From contig MU859449.1 of NCBI GenBank assembly GCA_033297205.1, positions 1 through 15,218 on the forward strand: DNA of 15,218 nucleotides, written 5' to 3'. The translations under genes and the position numbers were made by a program. Positions 8,069 through 15,218 of the stretch are shown here, piece by piece (the first letter of the stretch is position 1; the number at the start of each line of letters is the position of its first letter). The stretch comes from Pseudoneurospora amorphoporcata (lineage: Eukaryota > Ascomycota > Sordariomycetes > Sordariales > Sordariaceae). The notes under the pieces were generated by a model, which was not told where the DNA came from, ran no database searches, and saw nothing but the letters and a program-made list of their open reading frames with translations.

Positions 8069-11000
8069 TCAAAGGTTTTCTGGTTTCTTTAGGCGATTAA
8101 CCCGTTAATTCAATCCACCTTATTTCCCCCCATTGACGGCTTGTTCTCCCATTGACACCAGCCTCAATCATGTCCGTCCCTCCATTGTTCCTTGAATCAG
8201 CAAATTTCAGTACTGAACCTCTCTCACGTACCTACGCACGCCAATAATGAAACCCAAGACTTACCATCAGCACCACCCGCGCCGGAATCCAGGCCGGCGG
8301 ACCACTGAGCAGTGAGCACCTGAGAAGGCTGGCTGGCTTCCTTATCAACTTACTAATATAAACACTGGATAGGGAGAAGATGCACACATGGTTCAGTGGT
8401 AGTTCCAGTCATCGTAGTGCAGTAGTGTCCCTTCATACCTGCATTAGTATATCAGCGCATTGGAAATATTGCTTTCGGTGGCAGATCGACAGGTACGTTG
8501 TTACCCCACGCTGCCCTGTCATGATTGAGGGCAACACTCGTTGATACCCTGACGGCCGTTACGTTAGAATTCCATTGGAAGAGTGTTAAATGTTAGAAGG
8601 GCCAGTCCTTGCCATTTTAAGGTGGAGGAGAATCTGAATCATTCAGTTGCAGCGTAGATCCCCTGCCTTACTCACAGTTGACAGTCCAGGCCTCGCATCA
8701 TGACATCGGCTCCAAGAACGGCTGGACTGTTGAAAGCATCAGTCCTTCCCCCTTTGAGACTAGGCCATGAAAGGGCTGCCATAGAACGAGTTGAATCCAG
8801 AACTCACAGTATAACATGTGTAGATGGTAGAAACCCTAGCGTCCCTCTGTTTCCTTTCCGGTAACCAAGAAGCATGCTTTCAGCTGTAGATCCCCCAACC
8901 CAAAGCGCCATGTTCCCGTTCTACCAGACAAACCCAGATCTCGCTTTCCAATCAACCATGAAGGACCCCGACATCCAAACATGGGCGACGGTTGGGGATC
9001 AACATGGCGGAAGCTGAACAAAACATTACAAAGAATGACTGAGAAAGAAGGCTTTTAATGATAACCTGCCACGACAGCAAGGGCTTGGTGCCCTGGCGTT
9101 CAAACCGCGCCGCCCATTCAAAGTTAAAGAGAGCACACCCAGGAGTGTGAGAATATCAGACTTGCTGATTGAGAGACCCCCTCGGGGTATACTTCCTGGC
9201 TGTTACTTATTGCCCAATAACGACTTACGTACGTCGGTACTCGATGCGAGCTATCCGACAATAAGTTCATCCTGAGCTCTGAAGCTAACGATGCGCTGCA
9301 GTTGAAGACCTGGCAGGCTGCGTAGGTGGCTTGGTAGGTGGAAGGGCTCGAGGGATAAACGGACACTACCTTCTAAGCGCTTGGCTAAGAAGTATTAGGT
9401 TGAGATAGAAGCAGTAAGCATTCTGGTGTACAAGTGATTTCCGTCAGTTGTAGTCCAGGAATGAGGAAGTCTTCTCTAACGGCAGTGCAATGGGTTGACC
9501 GAATACAATCAGTACTTGCCCCTTGGCCCGTCGCAGACTGATAACTCGGATAACTGCACATTTTGAAGTTATCTTCCTTACCAACACGACGGAAATAAGA
9601 ACACGAAACGGCGTGAATAAGCAGTTATGCGTGGCTTTGTTAGTGTCGTTAGTGTGTGTGGGGGAGGCTTACCCTGAAGTCAATCATTTCCCTCTTTTGA
9701 AGGCTCGACCGCACAACCACATATGGCTTGGCACCCGTGACTGAGAGAGATACTGATGATAACCTCCTCTCTTGGTCCCAAAAGTTGTGTATCACAACAC
9801 ATCCAGTTGACCAGTTGGATGCCGTGCTGGTGTAGACTTTCTCTCAAAGTCACGGAAACCGGTGTCATTCACAGCAAGTACCTCAACATTTAGAAGAAGT
9901 CGCCTCTGGCTGGGGGCTTGCTAAATACGACACCACATTGTTATTGCATGTGAACCGAGGCTCGCCTTGAAGGCCGCTGAGGGTGTAAGCAACCTGACAG
10001 GTTCGGCATGGCGGTAGCCGCGACGGCTCGTTCCGCGGGTTTCCCTATTCTTGATACAACTCGCTGCAACACCTGCCAAGAAGGCTGGTGCGCCCACGGC
10101 CTACATGGATTGTAGTACAGAGTAAGCAACTTTGCGAATCAACAGAGGACGTAAGACGGCTAACAGGAAGCTCCCCTTTACGGAATATTTCGGACTGCGG
10201 CTGAGGTGTGCCGGCCCAGCTTGACGTGAGTAGGTTGTGTGTCCAGTTCGTGGGGTGTCAAGTTGCGTAGCGTAGTAAAGTCTTTTTTTGTGGACCAGTA
10301 AGCAGAGGTGCCCTACTTACCCTTATCCAAGGTCACTCATCGGGAACATGTTCTGTGCAACGCCCAGCTTCGTGGTGATGACCGTCTTTCGCGAAACACT
10401 AAAATGAAAAGCCGTGGTCATCTCTTAATGGCAACAAACGCTCAAAAGACCTACCTAGCTGTGGTCAGAAAAATCAGATGTTGGAGTGTTGTGATAACAG
10501 CCCGTTGTTGTGGTGTCTAGCTTACATCCCCTACACTAGACTTTGGCTTGCATGCCATAGGGCTGTGCTTGGTAAGGATCTTCACTCACCTTGAGGAAAG
10601 AAAGCGTTTTGTGGCTTACACATCAACAAAAGATACATGTTGCGTCCTGATATGAGGCCACTGATGCGCAGCGGTACCCAATTTGGGGTGGTTCTAGCCG
10701 TGTCTGGTAGTGTGTATGCCAATCATTGACATCAGCAACTCCTATTCCAAAAACATCATCAGCTCGGAACTGACATATTGGCGCAGACGGAGAATATCCT
10801 GACGAGGAGTGGACTGCGACTTGTTGTATTACTGGTCTTTCTTTTGCCAATTGATGTTGCTTTCGAGATAAGACGTGAATAGAAGAAAGCCTCCCGATCT
10901 TGAGAAAAGACACGGCATCTGGAAGAGATCCCGCGTTCGCACTTCTTGCGGCTGTCTCCCTCTGGAGACCAGCATGGGTGATCTCATCGGGCTTGTTTGC

Positions 11001-12839
11001 CACCTTTCACGGAGTCCGATCTAGCTTTTGATGGAGTCCATGTCAATATGCAAGGACGGCGGAGTGTTGTGGATGTGGCTGACCTAGAGTTGGCGTGCAA
11101 CTTGGCACGCTTTGATAGTCGCGCGGCCGCATTACCCCAGCGTCATCGTATCTAATTTTAAGGCCTCTACCGGTCGCGAATGCAGTGATTCTCGGTCCCG
11201 AAAACACCCTCGATGTGACCTAAATAGCGTCACAGGCTGCAAGATGACCATAAGCTCAAGGTGTAGGGTTGAAAGTGCCAGACTCGTGCAGCGTTGGCAT
11301 TTCTGTTGAGGAGCGCTTGGTGCGGGGCATGATACCCGTATTGGTTGATGAGAGGCAGGAAGGCTTCCCGTCAGTTCAAGGCTCAAAATGTATCAGATAT
11401 CTACCGGCGAATTGGTGGGCTTTGGAAAAGGTGCTGTCTTTGCGCCTCACCCATGGTAGAGCTTCGAATCGTCGGCACTCGCGCTCCGAACGTTGTATTG
11501 GAGACGGTTGAGGCTGGCCGGTATATGTCTTTCAAGGGCACAGCAAGGCTCAGAAGATATGCCCAAGTCGGGAGCTATGGGGTCTAGAGGCCTAGAAGCT
11601 CCCGCATATGTCTCGTTTCCTGAGGGCAAGCGCAAATGTCAAGGCTTCTAGGCGATTGGCCAGAAAGAGGGCACATCGTATAATGGAGATTGTCCCGAAT
11701 AGGTATCATGATTCTCGGGAGGCCGGTTGGTGATGACATGTCGGCTGTGCTGATGTAAAGCATGTTGCGACATGGCCGACATAGACCCGCACAATTCTCG
11801 TCGCACTTGTCGTACACTTGCTCTCTCTCTGTTGTCGGAGATGCCAAATCGATGACAGCGGGGGTTTTGGGGCCAAGATGCCGGTACACTTGGGCTTCGT
11901 ATCATTGCAGCTGGCGATGCACGTGTGTCGTTAAGTATAGGTTATGCATGATGGGCTATCGTTGTTCTGTTGGCCTCGTCGGTCGCCGTCCTTGCTCTTT
12001 TTGCTGTAGACTCTAGGCTTGTGTAACTGTCGGTTATGCGACTCCCACGGCATTACCACTACAGAAGGTCAGCTTCTATAGGCCAAAGGACAAATGGAGA
12101 ACGATAACAGCAGCGAGCGGAGCATTTCGCCGAAGCGATATTTAATGGGTAACTTGTTGGCGGCATTGATGCTGATGTGATGCTGTATCGGATATTGCGG
12201 CATATCCAGTCCAGTGTTGGAGCGGACGCGCCTGCGAGGTTCACGGCTCTGGTTCTCGCCGAGATGCGAATATGAGCCGGTGTGGTATTTCTGTGCAATT
12301 GCTTTCAAGGTGGAGGAATGAAGTCAAGCGACGGAGAAGAGGTACAAGAAACAGCCGGTGATGACGATACAGCTAAAGGAAGAAACCTGAAGTAATTGGA
12401 AGGCGAGAGTGGGTGAGGGGAGGGTTGAGGTGGTGCGCCTGAATCACTGAACACCCTGGAGGGGACAAAATGGCGGGGTAGCAACCCAACCCTAAGGCCG
12501 TGTTATCGCCGAAGCAGGTTTGACTTTCGCGGAACCTCGCTCGCCTCGATAGCTGCTCTTGCACCACCAACTCCAATTTGAACTGCCATCATTCGTGCAA
12601 CATCAGGACGCCAGTGCCGTCTTCTCCATAAGAAGCGAATACCTGCTGAAGGCATCTACGATTGTTTTGGGGGTTGTACTATTCGTGACTTCACCATCAA
12701 AGATGCTTCGTTCGTTATTTGGGGGTTGTGGTGCGGTGTTGGGACCTTTTCTTCAACCCCTACTCTTACGTAGAGGAGAAGAATATGGGTAGAGCAATTT
12801 AGCGGTTATAGGAATATTAAAGTAAATGCGCTCCGATTA
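8069..12839. other. 4.8 kb with no recognisable gene
   Basis: The longest open frame is 126 codons (10623-11003, minus) and it starts with GTG rather than ATG; the rest are under about 100 codons and overlap one another on both strands. No domain, signal peptide pattern or consistent intron set was found. The stretch holds one notable perfect 10-bp inverted repeat at 11590-11653 (separate entry) and an isolated tRNA A-box-like match at 8389-8402 with no B box. Confidence 0.5.
11590..11653. repeat. Perfect 10-bp inverted repeat, 44-base spacer
   Basis: GCCTAGAAGC at 11590-11599 and GCTTCTAGGC at 11644-11653. No target duplication is seen outside it, so it is not clearly a transposon end pair. 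Confidence 0.6.
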
Positions 12840-13097
12840 TTACATGTGAGGGATGACACTCTGAACCCACTTTCCCGTTCCTGGCGCCTGTTGCCCACTT
12901 GTTCCAACATCGAGATCATCTAATAATTTTTGGATAAGAGCATTGTCGTCCGCTGATTTCATGGCCGGCTCCAACTCGAAGCAGAAAACATCATGGCCGC
13001 GCCTGGTCCTTCCGAAAACCCAATGTCTGGTCCAAATAAAGTTGCAAAAATTGTCGAGTTTGTGGGTGGGCGCTAGGAAAGAGCTAGCGCAGATCAT
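12840..13097 (-). CDS. Unrecognised small ORF, possibly a 3' exon or relic
   Basis: An 85-residue frame from an ATG at 13095-13097 (MICASSFLAP) to a TAA at 12840-12842. The frame is open a little further upstream, so the ATG may not be the start. The C-terminal half looks protein-like: FELEPAMKSADDNALIQKLL, then an acidic DDLDVG and a polar tail ending VIPHM, with varied third-position bases. I see no known domain, no clear signal peptide and no convincing intron linking it to frames upstream. It could be the last exon of a minus-strand gene, an old gene fragment, or chance. Confidence 0.18.
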   Translation of the reverse strand: MICASSFLAPTHKLDNFCNFIWTRHWVFGRTRRGHDVFCFELEPAMKSADDNALIQKLLDDLDVGTSGQQAPGTGKWVQSVIPHM

Positions 13098-13459
13098 TGT
13101 GTGCACACTGTGATTGGCTACCAAGGACGAACGAGTTCCTAATCAGGAAGGAACCAAGAGCAGGGAAGTGGGCTAGCGTTCGAGGAAGTGGGTTGAGATG
13201 GCATCTTTTCATCTCGCTTTTGGTCCCGCCTGCTTGCTTGAAATTCGCAGTGAAAACTACAGTGGACAGCATGGAAAGCAAGAAGGACGGAGGCTAGCCC
13301 ACGGGGAACCGAAATTCCGGATGACAATAACAGAGGCAAGAGTGTCCTTCTGTTTGCCAAGTCGGGGGTTGCAGTCGCTCGTTCACACACAACGATTACT
13401 GTACTTCAGAAGGAAACACTCGTGATGCGATGGATATCCTCAAAAGCGGTGCTTTTTCT

Positions 13460-13693
13460 TCAGGCAGGCACCATCAATGTAGCATGCGGCAAGAGGAAGC
13501 CGGGTAGGAGTGACTTGATGTAGGATTCATCTCGAGAGAGCGGAGATATTGCGAGCACGGTTTTGCATGCGAACGCCGCATGGTAGTCCGTTGACGTTGG
13601 ATAACGCTTGATGCAATTGATAATTGATTCCAGCGATGGGGAGGCTACATGTGGCGCCATTGACTTCACAAAACCTTGGTGCTGCCTCGACAT
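13460..13693 (-). CDS. Unrecognised 77-residue ORF
   Basis: ATG at 13691-13693 and TGA at 13460-13462. It reads MSRQHQGFVKSMAPHVASPS, then a mixed region with Cys and Tyr, then a hydrophobic tail LLPGFLLPHATLMVPA. TATA-like sequences on the same strand lie roughly 10-45 bases upstream (ATATAAAAG and TATATAAG on the plus strand as written). A second frame, from an ATG at 13758-13760, overlaps it for 77 codons, so the coding frame is not certain. The tRNA-like unit starts 68 bases away and points the other way. No family recognised. Confidence 0.18.
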   Translation of the reverse strand: MSRQHQGFVKSMAPHVASPSLESIINCIKRYPTSTDYHAAFACKTVLAISPLSRDESYIKSLLPGFLLPHATLMVPA

Positions 13694-13760
13694 TGTGATT
13701 GAAAAATATAAAAGCGATTCCTATGGTATATAAGTCAGGTTTCTCTACACAGCTTTCCAT

Positions 13761-13872
13761 GCTCCGTTGGTGTAATGGTTAAGCACTGTCCTAATCCACC
13801 GTATTGTCGTCGACGCTGTCCGCGGCTGTATGCCTGGCGTGGAAGCTACCGGTTCGTATCCGGTACGGGTCA
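13761..13872 (+). tRNA. tRNA-like pol III unit, isotype uncertain, probably decayed
   Basis: The A box TGGTGTAATGG (13768-13778) and B box GGTTCGTATCC (13851-13861) fit pol III promoters. A D-stem (GTGT 13770-13773 with GCAC 13783-13786) and a perfect 5-bp T-stem (ACCGG 13848-13852 with CCGGT 13860-13864) form. The acceptor arms GCTCCGT and ACGGGTC pair with one mismatch and one G-U, and A follows as discriminator. D- and T-arms are about 38 bases further apart than in a plain tRNA, so an intron would be needed. Counting from the D-stem puts TCC (Gly) at the anticodon, but position 33 is A instead of U, the nearly invariant A58 of the T-loop is T, and I cannot pair an anticodon stem: the best 5-bp match, TCCAC 13795-13799 with GTGGA 13839-13843, is out of register. 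Read as a degraded tRNA or a tRNA-derived element; an intact intron-bearing tRNA is less likely. Confidence 0.45.
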
Positions 13873-13874
13873 CA

Positions 13875-13880
13875 TTTTTT
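13875..13880 (+). terminator. T6 run, pol III terminator
   Basis: Six T begin three bases after the end of the tRNA-like unit; a second T6 follows at 13885-13890 as a back-up. This is the usual pol III stop arrangement. Confidence 0.6.
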
Positions 13881-14061
13881 AATCTTTTTTCCCCCCTAGT
13901 TTTGCTTTGTTTGCCTACCTATCACGTACTAAGAAGGTGTGGCATGTATGTAAGTCGGTGTATCTATCTACCGTTTCGAGGTAATTACTTTTTTCTTACT
14001 CCAACTGTGGAAATATTTCTTGTTCAGACTCCAATATGATAAATTTCCTCATGCTGGTGAC

Positions 14062-14079
14062 TTTTTGCAAATGCAAAAA
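14062..14079. repeat. 18-bp palindrome TTTTTGCA-AA-TGCAAAAA
   Basis: Two perfect 8-base arms around AA. The core GCAAATGCAAA recurs at about 14811-14821. No role is known from the sequence. Confidence 0.7.
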
Positions 14080-14109
14080 TAGGGTATGTTTTCAAACGCC
14101 GGCTGTCTT

Positions 14110-14375
14110 TCATCGCCAGAACCTTTGATCTTCTTCTACCTTCTTCCACCTTCTTTCGCATTCTTTCCGCTTCTTTCCCGCTCTAGGGTGATTTGGGCCT
14201 CGATACCCGCGACATAAAATTAAAAAGAACACGTACGTAGAGGTACTTACATCACACGGATAGCACTTCTTCCCGGCGCCCGCTCGCATCCGCACCGCCC
14301 GACCAAGATCCGACGGTACGCTTTTTCCGCCCCTTCTATGGCTGCGTGAAAGGGATCATACTTTAAGCTGACCAT
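14110..14375 (-). CDS. Candidate two-exon small basic protein
   Basis: An ATG at 14373-14375 opens MVSLKYDPFHAAIEGAEKAY, then RRILVGRCGCER, and reaches a GTAAGT donor at 14250. Unspliced, it stops at once: the TAA lies inside the donor. A TAG acceptor at 14183-14184 gives a 68-base intron, a normal fungal size, and rejoins an open frame that runs AGKKRKECERRWKKVEED to a TGA at 14110-14112. The product would be 65 residues, with an amphipathic-looking first part and a strongly charged, probably helical second part. Against it: no clear CTRAC branch site in the intron (only TTTAATT), a weak start context, and no family I recognise. The ATG-to-GTAAGT layout is what makes it worth listing. Confidence 0.2.
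14130..14179 (+). repeat. Five imperfect tandem copies of a 10-bp CTTCTTYCNC unit
   Basis: CTTCTTCTAC, CTTCTTCCAC, CTTCTTTCGC, ATTCTTTCCG and CTTCTTTCCC follow one another without gaps. The plus strand is pyrimidine-rich; the 10-bp period matches one DNA turn. The same bases form most of exon 2 of the candidate small gene on the minus strand, where they encode Lys/Glu/Arg. Confidence 0.75.
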
Positions 14376-14379
14376 GGAC

Positions 14380-14640
14380 CGCCGCTTTTTACGCTGGGGT
14401 CGGAAGCTGGTGAGCTAGAACGGGCCGGGTGACAGACAGGTCAGACATGTGGCCAGTTTGGCAGCCCGAGATAGTAGCTATTGGAAAGATGGAACCACGG
14501 TATGATGGTAGCCAAACTTGAGAAGATTGTGCCTAGCTCTTGGTCAATCAAACACTCATTAGAGGACCAAACGAGCTCCCATCTTAGAATACGTATAGAA
14601 TCTACAAGGGTAGCAAGAACACTCAAGCACATGGATCAAG
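14380..14640. other. No recognisable gene
   Basis: Only a 63-codon minus-strand frame that shows nothing protein-like. It lies between the candidate small gene and the probable 3' UTR of the right-edge gene. Confidence 0.4.
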
Positions 14641-15081
14641 AGAACTAAAAATGTGTTTAAGCCGAAGCTTCCGTTGTTGTATTACTTGTTACTTTCGAAT
14701 ACCGTGATGTGATCCGCTTTGATTTTTACCTTCCGAAATAATACAATGTTCTGCCAACAGCCCATAGCCCATTCGGTCCATGTCCAGGGGCATAAAGCCA
14801 ACATGCATAGCAAATGCAAATGAAAAAATCAAGAGACCGATTACCAGCAGTCCCTACAACCGATGCTGTCCCGTATACCCAGCTCTATTCTTAAATCAAA
14901 GATGCAACTGTGCTCCAAAATGCTGCCCGTGTGTACCAGCCCCGATTCCCAAACCGAGGATGTAAATCCGTTTCCATATCCATGCAAAGCCCCAGCACGA
15001 GGGGGCAAAAAGACACAAAAGAAAACATGCAAGTATGAAACTGATTCGAATCCCCATAATGATATATACCCTCACAAGTGG
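14641..15081 (-). other. Probable 3' UTR and downstream region of the right-edge gene
   Basis: It follows the TAA at 15082-15084 on the minus strand and has no convincing frame. In that direction it carries T-rich runs (TTTTCTTTTGTGTCTTTTTG near 15001-15030, and GATTTTTTCATTTGC near 14815-14835). Where the transcript ends is not visible: no clean AATAAA is seen. Confidence 0.3.
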
Positions 15082-15127
15082 TTAGTACTCGTCGTCGTCT
15101 TCGTCGTCGTCGTCGTCGTCGTCGTCG

Positions 15128-15218
<91 letters not shown>
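15082..15218 (-). CDS. 3' end of a gene with poly-Asn and acidic C-terminal tail (partial)
   Basis: Read on the minus strand, the trinucleotide repeat at the right edge is a continuous frame: at least 30 Asn (AAC, 15127-15216), then eight Asp (GAC), Glu, three Asp, Glu, Tyr and TAA at 15082-15084. The Asn run continues past the window. The repeat stops exactly where the acidic tail ends in Tyr-stop, and GAA and GAG replace GAC without breaking the frame or acidity, which favours real coding over a non-coding microsatellite. Acidic tails of this kind are common in fungal nuclear, nucleolar and chaperone-type proteins; the protein itself cannot be named because its folded part lies outside. The other two minus-strand frames would give poly-Thr or poly-Gln. 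Asn number probably varies between strains by repeat slippage. Confidence 0.45.
15091..15218. repeat. Compound trinucleotide microsatellite (GTC)n-(GTT)n
   Basis: GTC x3, TTC, GTC x8 (15103-15126), then GTT x30 and two further bases to the window edge. The sharp change of unit at 15127 is one C/T difference per repeat: GTT could have arisen by expansion of a single mutated GTC. Confidence 0.95.

Noticed and set aside
8389..8402. TGGTTCAGTGGTAG, an exact match to the A-box arm of many glycine tRNAs
   Set aside because: No B box, T-arm or T-run terminator within the next 150 bases, so no tRNA gene.
10623..11003. Longest ORF of the window (126 codons, minus)
   Set aside because: It opens with GTG, which fungal nuclear genes rarely use, shows no recognisable domain, and no intron signals join it to other frames.
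11584..11905. Two overlapping minus-strand ORFs of 101 and 85 codons
   Set aside because: They overlap in different frames, one starts with GTG, and neither shows a known domain; the CxxC-like cysteines in the first are unspaced for any zinc finger I know.
1..15218. CRISPR array, operon, defence cassette or integrated virus
   Set aside because: No regularly spaced direct repeats with unique spacers, no closely packed long ORFs, no bacterial ribosome-binding pattern and no viral structural or polymerase motif were seen; the sequence features are fungal.

Overview
The window looks like a gene-poor, repeat-bearing stretch of a filamentous ascomycete (Pezizomycotina-type) chromosome. The evidence is an AT-rich mosaic of decayed transposable elements whose repeat copies differ almost only by C:G to T:A transitions (the signature expected of repeat-induced point mutation, RIP, though plain deamination is not excluded), a Tc1-like transposase remnant, a possible fungal-size intron (68 bp, GTAAGT donor), a pol III tRNA-like unit and long trinucleotide repeats in coding frame. 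Species cannot be named from the sequence.

Layout. 1-565: an internally deleted Tc1/mariner element with ~94-bp terminal inverted repeats and the C-terminal part of a DD34E transposase on the minus strand. 566-1423 and 2328-2960: AT-rich decayed DNA, possibly one older element. 1424-2319: a separate 896-bp element with ~78-bp inverted repeats, inserted into that AT-rich DNA with an exact 8-bp target duplication. 2961-3180: a more GC-balanced patch with a hairpin. 3190-3807, minus: a Lys/Ala-rich reading frame broken by seven stops, all of which could come from Gln codons. Near 3.9 kb base composition changes abruptly.

3.9-13.7 kb is almost 10 kb of roughly balanced composition with no reading frame longer than 126 codons on either strand. 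I recognise no intact gene there. There is a weak retroelement protease-like remnant at 3997-4218, a 61-bp all-purine tract beside a GC-rich patch (7850-8068), some hairpins, and two unrecognised small ORFs near 13 kb.

13.7-15.2 kb is the most gene-like part: a tRNA-like unit with A box, B box and T6 terminator (13761-13880), a possible two-exon small protein on the minus strand (14110-14375), and at the right edge the 3' end of a minus-strand gene whose protein would end in at least 30 Asn, an acidic Asp/Glu run and Tyr-stop (15082-15218), with its probable 3' UTR to its left.

I see no operon-like system, CRISPR array or defence cassette, and nothing I would call a new biological system. 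The best-supported content is the two transposon derivatives and their mutational decay.
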